A stretch of 64,000 nt of DNA from Bacillus sp. USDA818B3_A (GCF_009928415.1 NZ_JAABNN010000023.1:1-64000); one strand, 5' to 3'; shown: positions 42,100 through 51,236, numbered from the stretch's first letter. A program made the numbers and translations. The notes: a model not told the origin generated them from the letters alone.

Positions 42100-45000
42100 T
42101 TACTCTTTAGAGCCAACTTTTTCAGATTCAAAGTTTGCAGTTTCAGGCACGATGTTCAATGTGTCAACTTGCTGTAAGTCTTCCTCATCTTCCGTATCGC
42201 GCATTTCAATTTCTTTTTCATCACCAGAAAGAATTTTTACATCCATACCTAAGCTTTGAAGTTCTTTAATTAATACTTTAAATGATTCAGGAACACCCGG
42301 CTCCGGAACATTTTCACCTTTTACAATTGCCTCATATGTTTTCACACGACCAACTACGTCGTCAGATTTAACGGTTAAGATTTCTTGAAGTGTATAGGCT
42401 GCACCGTACGCTTCAAGCGCCCAAACCTCCATCTCACCAAAACGCTGACCGCCAAATTGCGCTTTACCGCCAAGTGGCTGCTGCGTAACAAGTGAGTATG
42501 GTCCTGTCGAACGGGCATGGAGTTTATCATCAACCATGTGTGCCAGTTTAATCATATACATGACACCGACTGATACACGATTATCAAACGGTTCTCCTGA
42601 ACGGCCATCGTACAGAACAGTTTTGGCATCACGAGCCATACCTGCTTCTTCAATCGTACCCCAAACATCTTCTTCACGCGCACCGTCAAATACTGGTGTT
42701 GCCACATGAATGTTAAGGTATCTTGCTGCCATACCTAAATGGAGCTCAAGTACCTGACCGATATTCATACGAGATGGTACCCCTAATGGGTTTAACATGA
42801 TATCTACTGGTGTACCGTCTGGTAAGTAAGGCATATCTTCTTCTGGAAGAATCCGTGATATAACCCCTTTGTTACCGTGACGGCCGGCCATCTTATCACC
42901 TTGGTGGATCTTACGTTTTTGAACGATATAAACACGAACCAGTTGATTTACACCTGGTGGCAGTTCATCGCCATCTTCACGATTAAAGACTTTGACATCA
43001 TGAACGATACCGCCGCCGCCGTGTGGGACTCTTAGTGATGTATCTCGGACTTCACGAGCTTTTTCACCAAAAATCGCATGGAGAAGACGTTCTTCAGCTG
43101 TTAACTCAGTTACACCTTTTGGCGTTACTTTACCAACAAGCAAGTCACCATCTTTTACTTCCGCACCTGTACGGATAATTCCACGTTCATCCAAATTACG
43201 CAGAGCATCTTCCCCTACGTTTGGAATATCACGGGTAATTTCCTCAGGTCCTAATTTTGTATCACGAGATTCTGATTCATATTCTTCAATATGAATAGAA
43301 GTATAGACATCATCTTTTACAAGACGTTCGCTCATAATAATGGCATCTTCATAGTTATATCCATCCCATGTCATGAAGGCTACGAGAACATTACGTCCTA
43401 GTGCAAGCTCTCCTAATTCCATGGACGGACCGTCTGCTAAAATTTCACCCTTTTTCACACGGTTGCCAACGGCTACGATTGGACGCTGGTTATAACAAGT
43501 ACCTTGGTTAGAACGGATGAATTTCAATAAACGATATTTTCTAAGATCGCCCTTAACTTCTTGGCCATCTACTTCTTTGATTGCACGAACCCATACCTCA
43601 CGTGCCTCAACATGCTCGACAATACCTTCTTCTTTACAAATAACAGCTGCCCCTGAGTCTTTTCCTGATACATATTCCATACCAGTTCCAACCCTAGGTG
43701 CCTCTGGCTGCATTAAAGGCACAGCTTGACGCTGCATGTTCGCACCCATCAAGGCACGGTTTGAGTCATCATTTTCTAGGAACGGAATACACGCTGTTGC
43801 TGCTGATACTACCTGTTTTGGTGATACGTCCATGTAGTCGATTCGTTCACGTTTTACAACTGTGTTCTCACCGCGGAAACGAGCTACTACCTCTTCATCG
43901 AGGAAGGCACCGTCATCACCAAGGCGAGAGTTCGCCTGTGCCACTACATAGAGATCCTCTTCATCCGCTGTCAGGTAATCAATTCGGCTAGTCACCTTGC
44001 CTGTATCTGGATCAACACGGCGATATGGTGTTTCAATAAAACCAAAGCGGTTGACCTTTGCATAGGATGACAAGGAGTTAATCAAACCGATGTTTGGACC
44101 CTCTGGCGTTTCAATTGGACACATACGACCGTAGTGAGAGTAGTGTACGTCACGTACTTCCATCCCTGCACGTTCACGTGTTAAACCACCAGGTCCTAAT
44201 GCAGATAGACGGCGCTTGTGTGTTAATTCAGCAAGCGGGTTAGTTTGGTCCATGAACTGTGATAATTGCGAGCTGCCGAAGAACTCTTTAATAGATGCAA
44301 TCACAGGACGAATATTAATTAATTGCTGTGGTGTAATGGTTGCAGTGTCTTGAATGGACATTCTCTCACGAACAACACGTTCCATCCGGGATAACCCAAT
44401 CCGGAATTGGTTCTGCAATAATTCACCTACAGAGCGAAGACGTCTGTTACCTAAGTGGTCGATATCATCTGTATCACCTACTCCGTGCAATAAATTGAAG
44501 AAGTAGCTAATCGATGCAATGATATCAGCCGGTGTAATATTTTTAATTGGCTCTTCTACATAAGCATTGCCAAGTACATTAATTACTTTTTCATTTTCAT
44601 CACCTGGTGCATAAATCTTAATGCCTTGAAGGATAATCTCTTCCTCTACTACACCGCCAACAGGATTATGGCCTCTGAAATTAATATTTTTTTCAAGTGC
44701 AGGAATAATTCTGTCTAGGTTTCGTCTATCAAGTAGAGTTCCTTTTTCAGCAATAATTTCTCCTGTTTCCGGATCAGCCAGCGTTTCCGCTAACCGTTGA
44801 TTGAATAAGCGATTCTTAATATGAAGCTTTTTATTAATCTTGTAACGACCAACGTTTGCAAGATCATAACGCTTAGGATCAAAGAAACGAGACACTAATA
44901 AACTCTTAGCATTATCTACAGTAGGCGGTTCGCCTGGACGAAGACGCTCATAGATCTCTAATAGTGCTTTGTCAACACCCTCTGTATTGTCCTTCTCAAG

Positions 45001-45660
45001 GGTATTGCGGATGTACTCGTTATCTCCAACCAATTCAATGATTTCCTGATCAGAGCCGAAGCCTAATGCACGCAAAAGAACCGTAACGGGCAGTTTCCGA
45101 GTACGATCTATTCTTACATAAACCACATCTTTGGCATCTGTTTCATACTCCAGCCAAGCGCCGCGGTTCGGAATTACTGTGGCAGTAAAACCCTTCTTGC
45201 CATTTTTATCTAGTTTTCCACTAAAGTAAACGCTCGGTGAACGCACTAACTGTGATACAATAACGCGTTCTGCCCCATTAATGACAAATGTACCTGTTTC
45301 TGTCATTAGCGGGAAATCACCCATAAATACATCTTGGTCTTTTACTTCACCAGTTTCTTTGTTTACAAGACGTACTTTTACACGTAACGGAGCAGAATAT
45401 GTAACGTCCCGTTCTTTAGATTCTTCTACAGAATACTTTGGATCGCCAAGGCTGTAATCAATAAATTCCAGTGATAGGTTACCAGTAAAGTCCTCAATTG
45501 GTGAAATATCCTGAAACATTTCACGTAATCCCTCATCCAAGAACCATTGATAAGAAGAGGTTTGGATTTCAATGAGATTTGGTAATTCTAATACTTCACT
45601 GATTCGTGCGTAACTTCTACGTTGGCGGTGTCGTCCATACTGAACTAGTTGACCTGTCAA
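42100..45660 (-). CDS. rpoB: RNA polymerase subunit beta
   Basis: Catalytic subunit binding rifampicin. The resistance region SSQLSQFMDQTNPLAELTHK with RRLSALG (about 465-490) is wild type. The C terminus has the acidic tail typical of Bacillus. I use the TTG at 45660 (MTGQLVQYG), 6 bases after GAGGGGTG, giving 1186 residues; a GTG at 45669 lies within the RBS region. Confidence 0.97.
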   Translation of the reverse strand: MTGQLVQYGRHRQRRSYARISEVLELPNLIEIQTSSYQWFLDEGLREMFQDISPIEDFTGNLSLEFIDYSLGDPKYSVEESKERDVTYSAPLRVKVRLVNKETGEVKDQDVFMGDFPLMTETGTFVINGAERVIVSQLVRSPSVYFSGKLDKNGKKGFTATVIPNRGAWLEYETDAKDVVYVRIDRTRKLPVTVLLRALGFGSDQEIIELVGDNEYIRNTLEKDNTEGVDKALLEIYERLRPGEPPTVDNAKSLLVSRFFDPKRYDLANVGRYKINKKLHIKNRLFNQRLAETLADPETGEIIAEKGTLLDRRNLDRIIPALEKNINFRGHNPVGGVVEEEIILQGIKIYAPGDENEKVINVLGNAYVEEPIKNITPADIIASISYFFNLLHGVGDTDDIDHLGNRRLRSVGELLQNQFRIGLSRMERVVRERMSIQDTATITPQQLINIRPVIASIKEFFGSSQLSQFMDQTNPLAELTHKRRLSALGPGGLTRERAGMEVRDVHYSHYGRMCPIETPEGPNIGLINSLSSYAKVNRFGFIETPYRRVDPDTGKVTSRIDYLTADEEDLYVVAQANSRLGDDGAFLDEEVVARFRGENTVVKRERIDYMDVSPKQVVSAATACIPFLENDDSNRALMGANMQRQAVPLMQPEAPRVGTGMEYVSGKDSGAAVICKEEGIVEHVEAREVWVRAIKEVDGQEVKGDLRKYRLLKFIRSNQGTCYNQRPIVAVGNRVKKGEILADGPSMELGELALGRNVLVAFMTWDGYNYEDAIIMSERLVKDDVYTSIHIEEYESESRDTKLGPEEITRDIPNVGEDALRNLDERGIIRTGAEVKDGDLLVGKVTPKGVTELTAEERLLHAIFGEKAREVRDTSLRVPHGGGGIVHDVKVFNREDGDELPPGVNQLVRVYIVQKRKIHQGDKMAGRHGNKGVISRILPEEDMPYLPDGTPVDIMLNPLGVPSRMNIGQVLELHLGMAARYLNIHVATPVFDGAREEDVWGTIEEAGMARDAKTVLYDGRSGEPFDNRVSVGVMYMIKLAHMVDDKLHARSTGPYSLVTQQPLGGKAQFGGQRFGEMEVWALEAYGAAYTLQEILTVKSDDVVGRVKTYEAIVKGENVPEPGVPESFKVLIKELQSLGMDVKILSGDEKEIEMRDTEDEEDLQQVDTLNIVPETANFESEKVGSKE

Positions 45661-45743
45661 CTGATTCACCCCTCAAATCAAGCGTTTTTTAATAAATCTA
45701 TTACGTCTAATAGCAGAACCATAGGAGCTGCCAATTAGACAAA

Positions 45744-45773
45744 AAGAAAAAGGGTTTTTTACTCAAAAACCAC
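45744..45773 (-). terminator. U-rich hairpin in the rpoB leader
   Basis: Minus strand GGTTTTT, GAGT loop, AAAAACC, then CTTTTTCTTTTTG, between the candidate promoter and rpoB. It could be an attenuator or the terminator of the upstream methyltransferase unit. Low GC, so weak. Confidence 0.35.
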
Positions 45774-45887
45774 ATTTTCACATTTTGATTATTATTTTGT
45801 CATCATTTCCTTCTTATGCCGTTTTTATACTTAAAAATAAGTATTTTTTAAGGAATAATTCGGAAATTATTATGATGGCATTTTATA

Positions 45888-45916
45888 ATGCTACCACAAC
45901 GACAAATGCGAGTCAA
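45888..45916 (-). promoter_or_regulatory. Candidate rpoBC promoter
   Basis: Minus strand TTGACT (45916-45911), 17 bp, TAGCAT (45893-45888), right after the stop of the rsmC-like gene. Confidence 0.4.
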
Positions 45917-46516
45917 CTACTTTGTTGCTTTAAAAATAAAATAACCTTTGGATTTATCGACAGTCTCGACATTGGAAAATAGGGTTGTTAATTTTTCAAG
46001 CGCAGACGGAGCTCCTTGTTTCTTTTGGATAACGACCCATAACTCGCCACTTGAAACAAGATGCTGATAGCTTTGTTCAAAAATATCATGTACTGTTTGT
46101 TTACCGGCCCTGATCGGCGGATTTGTTAATACAGCTGCGAAATGATCACCTTTCACATTTAACAAACGGTCACTCTCATAAATATCGACATTTGTAATAT
46201 GATTGATTGAGGCATTTTCTTTCGCTAACTCGATGGCCCGCTGATTTACATCGATCATATGTACTATACGGTTACCAAAATCTTTAGCAATTGATAAACC
46301 AATCGGTCCATAGCCACAGCCCACATCTAGAACATGCCCTTCAACGTCTGGCATTATAAAAGACTCTATGAGTAAACGTGAGCCAAAATCTACTTCTCGT
46401 TTTGAAAATACACCGTTATCGGTCTTGAAGCGAAATGAGTGATTCCGTAATGGAAAATCCCAATACTTCGGATCACTTTCAACTTTTTGAGATCGAGTAT
46501 AGTAGTGTTCGGACAA
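45917..46516 (-). CDS. Class I SAM-dependent methyltransferase (YbxB, RsmC-like)
   Basis: Short RsmC-like methyltransferase conserved between rplL and rpoB in Bacillus, probably modifying rRNA or another RNA. SAM-binding motif I DVGCGYGPIG (about 63-72), and the catalytic TNPPIRAG motif of N2-guanine methyltransferases. The TTG at 46516 (MSEHYYTRS) is 5 bases after GGAGGTGA, and fits the MKEHYY start of B. subtilis YbxB. The substrate is not proven. Confidence 0.88.
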   Translation of the reverse strand: MSEHYYTRSQKVESDPKYWDFPLRNHSFRFKTDNGVFSKREVDFGSRLLIESFIMPDVEGHVLDVGCGYGPIGLSIAKDFGNRIVHMIDVNQRAIELAKENASINHITNVDIYESDRLLNVKGDHFAAVLTNPPIRAGKQTVHDIFEQSYQHLVSSGELWVVIQKKQGAPSALEKLTTLFSNVETVDKSKGYFIFKATK

Positions 46517-46656
46517 TAGACTCACCTCCGGAGATCATTATTATGAAGAAAAGTGAGGAATAGCTCGTTTTCGCCCTATGTTTGAATACCTTGAAAAATT
46601 GGGAGCTACTAGCTCGCGCAACTAATTAAATAGCCGCCTCCGCTTTTAAAATAGCC

Positions 46657-46689
46657 AAAAAAAGCCCGCTTATGCAGCGAGCTTTTTTA
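46657..46689 (-). terminator. Terminator after rplL
   Basis: Minus strand GCTCGCT (46682-46676), loop GCATA, AGCGGGC (46670-46664), then T7. Ends the rplJ-rplL unit. Confidence 0.85.
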
Positions 46690-46697
46690 TAGTAAAA

Positions 46698-47060
46698 TTA
46701 CTTAACTTCAACGTTAGCTCCAACTTCATCAAGCTTAGCTTTGATTGCTTCAGCTTCTTCTTTAGCAATACCTTCTTTAAGTGCTTTTGGAGTGTTGTCA
46801 ACAAGATCTTTTGCTTCTTTAAGACCAAGACCAGTGATTTCACGAACAACTTTGATAACCTTGATTTTTTGGTCTCCAGCGCCAGCTAGAATTACGTCGA
46901 ATTCTGTTTTTTCTTCAGCAGCAGCTGCACCAGCTCCACCAACAACAGCTACAGGAGCTGCAGCAGTTACGCCGAATTCTTCTTCGATTGCTTTTACAAG
47001 ATCGTTAAGTTCTAAAACAGTCATAGTTTTAACTGCTTCAATGATTTGTTCTTTAGTCAT
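46698..47060 (-). CDS. rplL: 50S ribosomal protein L7/L12
   Basis: Stalk protein recruiting translation GTPases. N-terminal dimerisation helices (about 1-32), the Ala-rich hinge (about 33-55), and the C-terminal domain with GAGDQKIKVIKVVREITGLGL. 120 residues. 59 bp after rplJ. Confidence 0.98.
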   Translation of the reverse strand: MTKEQIIEAVKTMTVLELNDLVKAIEEEFGVTAAAPVAVVGGAGAAAAEEKTEFDVILAGAGDQKIKVIKVVREITGLGLKEAKDLVDNTPKALKEGIAKEEAEAIKAKLDEVGANVEVK

Positions 47061-47119
47061 GATTAAGTTTCCTCCTTAAATTTGGTTACGATTTATTTTT
47101 TTAGGCTGTTAGTATTAAC

Positions 47120-47620
47120 TTACGCGCCTTGTTCTTCTTTTTGATCTGCCACTGCTTTTGCAGCAAGAGCAAGATTGCGAATTGGAGCTTGTAGTACGCT
47201 GAGTAGCATAGAAAGCAAGCCTTCGCGTGATGGTAGATCAGCAAGAGCTTTGATTTCTTCAGCAGTTGCTACGTTACCTTCGATTACACCCGCTTTAAGT
47301 TCAAGCGCCTCGTGCTTTTTAGCAAAATCATTCAAGATTTTAGCTGGTGCTACTACATCTTCAGTACTGAATGCAATTGCATTCGGACCTGTTAATGCTT
47401 CGTTTAAGCTAGAAAGTTCAGCTGCATCAGCTGCACGGCGTACCATAGAGTTTTTGTAAACTTTAAATTCTACGCCTGCTTCACGAAGTTGTTTACGAAG
47501 TTCAGTTACTTCTGCAACTGTAAGACCACGATAATCAACAACGACAGTTGAAACACTCGCTTTTAACTTATCAGTAATTTCGTCTACTAATTGTTTTTTT
47601 ACTTCGATTACACTGCTCAT
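47120..47620 (-). CDS. rplJ: 50S ribosomal protein L10
   Basis: Stalk base protein and autogenous regulator. VDYRGLTVAEVTELRKQLRE, YKNSMVRRA, and the C-terminal helix that binds L12. The ATG at 47620 (MSSVIEVKK), behind AGGAGGTG, gives 166 residues; the frame open to 47704 covers the leader RNA and is not coding. Confidence 0.97.
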   Translation of the reverse strand: MSSVIEVKKQLVDEITDKLKASVSTVVVDYRGLTVAEVTELRKQLREAGVEFKVYKNSMVRRAADAAELSSLNEALTGPNAIAFSTEDVVAPAKILNDFAKKHEALELKAGVIEGNVATAEEIKALADLPSREGLLSMLLSVLQAPIRNLALAAKAVADQKEEQGA

Positions 47621-47805
47621 CTTTACACCTCCTGTAGAATATCTACATTTATACCAGGCAAGTAAATGCCTCCATATCGAGCAAGACATGGAGGCAGCAT
47701 TCAAAAGCTGAATAATCAGCTTAATCTATTCGCTCTACCTCGGCAGGAAATTAAGCATTAAAGCACCTGCTGTCTACAGTACAAATGTTTTATTTTAAAC
47801 AACAA
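47621..47805 (-). ncRNA. L10 leader
   Basis: The 5' leader of rplJ-rplL. It contains GACAGCAGG...CCTGCCGAGG (about 47778-47742), typical of the L10-binding leader of Bacillus, and a strong hairpin GCCTCCAT / ATGGAGGC (about 47696-47669) before the RBS. L10-L12 probably binds it to repress its own synthesis (known of the family). Confidence 0.7.
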
Positions 47806-47810
47806 AATAG

Positions 47811-47839
47811 ATTATATAAAATATACTCTAGATTGTCAA
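47811..47839 (-). promoter_or_regulatory. rplJL promoter
   Basis: Minus strand TTGACA (47839-47834), 17 bp, TATAAT (47816-47811). Perfect sigma-A match, directly after rplA. Confidence 0.88.
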
Positions 47840-47850
47840 TTGGTAATAAA

Positions 47851-48549
47851 TTACTTCGCCGCAGCAGTAGAAGGATCTACTTTTACACCAGGTCCCATTG
47901 TAGAAGAAACAGTTACGTTCTTCATGTAAGTACCTTTTGCAGCTGATGGTTTTGCTTTTAACATAGTTTCGAAAATAGTGTTGAAGTTTTCAACAAGCTT
48001 TTCGTTTTCGAAAGATGATTTACCGATAGGAACATGAATGTTACCAGACTTATCAACACGGTATTCAACTTTACCAGCTTTGATTTCATTGATGGCTCTT
48101 GTTACATCAAATGTAACTGTACCAGTTTTAGGGTTTGGCATTAAGCCTTTAGGTCCTAATGTACGACCAAGTTTACCAACTTCACCCATCATGTCTGGAG
48201 TTGCTACGATTACATCAAAATCAAACCAACCTTGTTGGATTTTGTTGATGTATTCAGAATCTCCAACATAATCAGCGCCAGCTGCTTCTGCTTCTTTCAC
48301 TTTTTCACCCTTAGCGAATACTAATACGCGTTGAGTTTTACCAGTTCCGTTTGGAAGCACAACTGCACCACGGATTTGTTGGTCAGCTTTCTTAGGATCT
48401 ACGCCTAAACGGAATGCTACTTCAAGAGTCGCATCAAATTTAGTGAAGTTTGTTTTCTTAGCAAGATCAATTGCTTCTGCAATTGGGTATGCTTTTAAGC
48501 TATCTACAAGCTTTGCAGCTTCTAAATACTTTTTACCTTTTTTAGCCAT
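47851..48549 (-). CDS. rplA: 50S ribosomal protein L1
   Basis: L1-stalk protein at the E site. KGKKYLEAAKLVDSLKAYPI start, FDATLEVAFRLGVDPKKADQ, and the highly conserved LGRTLGPKGLMPNPKTGTVT block (in 20). 232 residues. It is separated from rplK by 184 bp that contain a dispersed repeat. Confidence 0.98.
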   Translation of the reverse strand: MAKKGKKYLEAAKLVDSLKAYPIAEAIDLAKKTNFTKFDATLEVAFRLGVDPKKADQQIRGAVVLPNGTGKTQRVLVFAKGEKVKEAEAAGADYVGDSEYINKIQQGWFDFDVIVATPDMMGEVGKLGRTLGPKGLMPNPKTGTVTFDVTRAINEIKAGKVEYRVDKSGNIHVPIGKSSFENEKLVENFNTIFETMLKAKPSAAKGTYMKNVTVSSTMGPGVKVDPSTAAAK

Positions 48550-48597
48550 TTTTATTTCCTCCTAGATTGTGGTTTTAGCGAATTATTCTCCCACTCT

Positions 48598-48670
48598 GAA
48601 TAGCGGAGGCGCCTTAACCGCCCCGACTGGCATATGACCTTTGGGGCTAGACGCCGCAGCTAGACAGAAC
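48598..48670. repeat. Degenerate copy of a dispersed Bacillus intergenic repeat
   Basis: Minus strand begins GTCTAGCTGCGGCGTCTAGCC (split: GTCTAGCTGCGGCG, TCTAGCC), then CC...AGTCGGGGC, and ends AAGGCGCCTCCGC. The GTCTAGCT...GCGCCTAG...GGGGC...AAGGCGCCTCCGCTTTTC layout matches a repeat that I recognise from intergenic regions of many Bacillaceae. The core forms a stem GCCCC / GGGGC and an outer GCGGCG / CGCC...GC pairing. Confidence 0.6.
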
Positions 48671-48673
48671 AAA

Positions 48674-48702
48674 GGTTGCGAGTACATTTAAACGTCGCAA
48701 CC
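48674..48702 (-). terminator. Hairpin after rplK
   Basis: Perfect 8-bp stem GGTTGCGA / TCGCAACC, 13-base loop, then TTTGTTCTG on the minus strand. Probable partial terminator between rplK and rplA. Confidence 0.5.
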
Positions 48703-48733
48703 TTATCATTACACTAAGCAATAGTTACATGGA

Positions 48734-49159
48734 TTAGTCTTCGATAACGATACCCATGCTGCGTGCAGTACCTTCAACCATGCGCATTGCTGCTTCAACG
48801 CTAGCCGCGTTCAGGTCAGGCATTTTTTGTTCCGCAATCTCGCGTACTTTATCACGCTTTACTGTTGCTACTTTATTACGGTTTGGTTCACCTGAACCAG
48901 ACTGAATTCCAGCTGCTACTTTTAAAAGAACGGCAGCAGGAGGAGTTTTCGTAATAAATGTAAATGAACGGTCTTCAAATACCGTAATTTCAACAGGAAT
49001 GATTAATCCAGCTTGATCTGCTGTACGAGCGTTAAATTCCTTACAGAATCCCATGATATTAACACCTGCTTGACCTAGTGCAGGACCAACTGGTGGCGCT
49101 GGGTTTGCTTTACCAGCAGGAATTTGTAATTTAACGACTTTAATTACTTTTTTAGCCAC
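48734..49159 (-). CDS. rplK: 50S ribosomal protein L11
   Basis: GTPase-centre protein needed for stringent response activation. KVVKLQIPAGKANPAPPVGP, ALGQAGVNIMGFCKEFNA, and the C-terminal GTARSMGI. I start at the GTG at 49159, behind AAGGAGGTG (141 residues), not at 49168. Confidence 0.97.
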   Translation of the reverse strand: MAKKVIKVVKLQIPAGKANPAPPVGPALGQAGVNIMGFCKEFNARTADQAGLIIPVEITVFEDRSFTFITKTPPAAVLLKVAAGIQSGSGEPNRNKVATVKRDKVREIAEQKMPDLNAASVEAAMRMVEGTARSMGIVIED

Positions 49160-49300
49160 GAGACACACCTCCTTAAAGTCCGTGATGTGGTAATAGGGAC
49201 TACTTTAGACCCTCCCACTCATCATATGTCTTTATATAAAAATCATAAAGAACTTAAAACATTAGTCTTGTCTCACATTGGAGACATACTGACCTATGAA

Positions 49301-49329
49301 ATATTAACATTTTTTAAATATGATTTCAA
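49301..49329 (-). promoter_or_regulatory. rplK promoter
   Basis: Minus strand TTGAAA (49329-49324), 17 bp, TAATAT (49306-49301). The leader that follows has a small hairpin GTCTC...GAGAC (about 49285-49270). Confidence 0.6.
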
Positions 49330-49373
49330 GTTTTTTTACAATATCTGATTATTTTTCTTTCACTTTTAATTAT

Positions 49374-49907
49374 TTATAGCTTATCAATTTGTGTAAAATC
49401 TAGTTCCACCGGGGTGTCACGACCAAACATATTAACAAGTACTTTAAGTTTGGCGCGGTCTTTATCCATTTCTTCAACAGATCCTGTAAAGTTGGCAAAA
49501 GGACCTTCTTTAACGCGGACAGTTTCACCAATTTCATAATCGACGTCCACTCGTTTTTCTTCCACGCCCATACGTTTAAGTAAAACAGTTACTTCTTCAG
49601 GAAGTAATGGCGTCGGTTTTGAACCGGAACCGGCAGAGCCGACAAATCCCGTTACCCCCGGCGTGTTACGTACAACATACCAAGAGTCATCAGTCATGAC
49701 TAGTTCAACTAATACATAACCAGGAAAAACCTTTCGTTTAACAACCTTCGTTTTTCCGTTTTTGATTTCTGTTTCTTCTTCTTCAGGTACAACCACACGG
49801 AATATTTTATCCGACATGCCCATTGATTCTACCCTTTTTTCTAAATTGGCTTTTACTTTATTTTCATAGCCAGAGTAAGTATGAACAACATACCAATTCT
49901 TTTCCAT
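49374..49907 (-). CDS. nusG: Transcription elongation/termination factor NusG
   Basis: NGN domain (EKNWYVVHTYSGYENKVKANL, FPGYVLVELVMTDDSWYVVRN in parts) plus a KOW domain (GPFANFTGSVEEMD). 177 residues. An in-frame TAA directly precedes the ATG, so the start is certain, yet no Shine-Dalgarno lies at the normal distance; GAGGGAGGG sits about 22 bases upstream, with a GGAC/GTCC hairpin between. Confidence 0.97.
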   Translation of the reverse strand: MEKNWYVVHTYSGYENKVKANLEKRVESMGMSDKIFRVVVPEEEETEIKNGKTKVVKRKVFPGYVLVELVMTDDSWYVVRNTPGVTGFVGSAGSGSKPTPLLPEEVTVLLKRMGVEEKRVDVDYEIGETVRVKEGPFANFTGSVEEMDKDRAKLKVLVNMFGRDTPVELDFTQIDKL

Positions 49908-50016
49908 TTAAGAGGACTAGATCGTCCGTCCCTCCCTCATTTTTGTAGAAATTTTAACCCCTTGTTCTGCAATCTATGGCTTTTAACCCATTCCCTTGCG
50001 CTTTTCAAGACAAATT

Positions 50017-50041
50017 AAAAAACCCGTTTATACGGGCTTTT
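50017..50041 (-). terminator. Terminator-like hairpin between secE and nusG
   Basis: Minus strand AAGCCCG, loop TATAAA, CGGGTTTTTT (about 50039-50017). It would limit read-through from secE to nusG. Confidence 0.65.
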
Positions 50042-50090
50042 AGATAAAAATTCCTTTATTATTTTCCATTATACCATGAATGCTGGCTTA

Positions 50091-50273
50091 TTATTCAAGA
50101 ATTAAACGAATCAATTTTGAAATTCCTAAATCTAAAACGGCAAAAAACGCTGCAAAAAAGACTACAGTTGTTAGTACTGTAACAGTTGAACGTACTAATT
50201 CGCTGCGTTTGGGCCAGCTGACTTTTCTCATTTCACGAAAAACATCACTGAAGAACTTCGTTATGCGCTGCAT
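50091..50273 (-). CDS. secE: Preprotein translocase subunit SecE
   Basis: Small 60-residue clamp of SecY with one membrane segment (about 30-52) after the amphipathic FREMRKVSWPKRSEL. Gram-positive short form. Confidence 0.97.
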   Translation of the reverse strand: MQRITKFFSDVFREMRKVSWPKRSELVRSTVTVLTTVVFFAAFFAVLDLGISKLIRLILE

Positions 50274-50322
50274 TATTTCGTAACCCCCAAAAATCTCAAG
50301 TAGGCAATTCTAGTATCTATTT

Positions 50323-50469
50323 TTATTTTGTTTCCCGGTGCATCGTATGGGTTGCACAAGTCTTACAAAACTTTTTAAGTTCTAATCGTTCTGTCTGTGT
50401 TTCCTTGCCGGCTGTCGAATAATTTCTCGAGCCGCACTCAACACAGGCTAGGATGACTTTTTTACTCAT
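50323..50469 (-). CDS. rpmG: 50S ribosomal protein L33
   Basis: 48 residues, zinc-binding type: CVEC (about 9-12) and CKTC (about 35-38) pairs; SKKVILACVECGSRNYST start and THTMHRETK end. RBS AGGTGA. It precedes secE, as in other Bacillus. Short, but the sequence is diagnostic. Confidence 0.96.
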   Translation of the reverse strand: MSKKVILACVECGSRNYSTAGKETQTERLELKKFCKTCATHTMHRETK

Positions 50470-50506
50470 TATCGATCACCTGAATATTATGTCGTATTTC
50501 ACTAAG

Positions 50507-50535
50507 AATGTATCATGACCCCTATTTTATGTCAA
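50507..50535 (-). promoter_or_regulatory. rpmG-secE promoter
   Basis: Minus strand TTGACA (50535-50530), 17 bp, TACATT (50512-50507), 38 bp before the rpmG start. Confidence 0.75.
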
Positions 50536-50585
50536 TAACCTCTAAATCAGATTAATAATATTGACATTTTTGCCAAAAATTATCC

Positions 50586-51236
50586 TTACAATGAAAACTC
50601 GCGAATCTCTAGATAGCGTTCAAGTTTCCTTTTTACTCTCTGCAGGGCATTATCAATGGATTTCACATGACGATTCAGCTCTTCAGAAATCTCCTGATAG
50701 GATTGGCCGTCTAAATAAAGTGCCAATACTTTACGCTCTAAGTCGCTTAAGAGTTCGGTCATTTTTACTTCAATATGGTCAAATTCTTCTTGATTGATAA
50801 TTAGCTCTTCCGGATCCAAAACCTTTGCACCTGATAAAACATCCATTAAGGTTCGATCAGATTCTTCATCATATATAGGCTTGTCCAAAGAAACATAAGA
50901 ATTTAACGGAATATGCTTTTGCCGTGTGGCCGTCTTAATGGCAGTAATGATTTGACGGGTAATACAGAGTTCCGCAAACGCTTTAAAAGAAGTCAGCTTG
51001 TCCTCACGGAAATCACGAATCGCCTTATATAAGCCAATCATTCCTTCCTGGACAATATCTTCTTTATCTGCTCCAATTAAAAAATAGGATCTTGCTTTTG
51101 CACGTACAAAATTACGATACTTGTGAATTAAATAATCCAATGCTTCACTTTCACCTTGATGCACCAAGTCGACAATTTCTTCATCTTCCATTACGAAAAA
51201 ACGCTCGTTAATCTTTGTTCCGAAGTCCGTACTCAA
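50586..51236 (-). CDS. sigH: RNA polymerase sigma-H factor
   Basis: Transition-state and early sporulation sigma factor. Region 2 has ALDYLIHKYRNFVRAKARSY, DIVQEGMIGLYKAIRDF and SFKAFAELCITRQI; region 4 has LSDLERKVLALYLDGQSYQEI with ELNRHVKSIDNALQRVKRKL (20). I choose the TTG at 51236, 6 bases after GGAGGGG; 216 residues against 218 in B. subtilis. The frame to 51281 overlaps the promoter region. Confidence 0.95.
   Translation of the reverse strand: MSTDFGTKINERFFVMEDEEIVDLVHQGESEALDYLIHKYRNFVRAKARSYFLIGADKEDIVQEGMIGLYKAIRDFREDKLTSFKAFAELCITRQIITAIKTATRQKHIPLNSYVSLDKPIYDEESDRTLMDVLSGAKVLDPEELIINQEEFDHIEVKMTELLSDLERKVLALYLDGQSYQEISEELNRHVKSIDNALQRVKRKLERYLEIREFSL

Noticed and set aside
44220..44340. 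Possible rifampicin-resistance change in rpoB
   Set aside because: The SQLSQFMDQTNPLAELTHK and RRLSALG region reads as wild type.
45785..45982. 65-residue plus frame in the rpoB leader
   Set aside because: It overlaps the 3' end of the rsmC-like gene, is AT-driven, and has no RBS.
46560..46655. GCCGCCTCCGCTTTT segment in the rplL-rsmC-like gap, similar to the end of the dispersed repeat at 48598
   Set aside because: Only the last 15 bases resemble it; the rest does not match, so no repeat copy is claimed.
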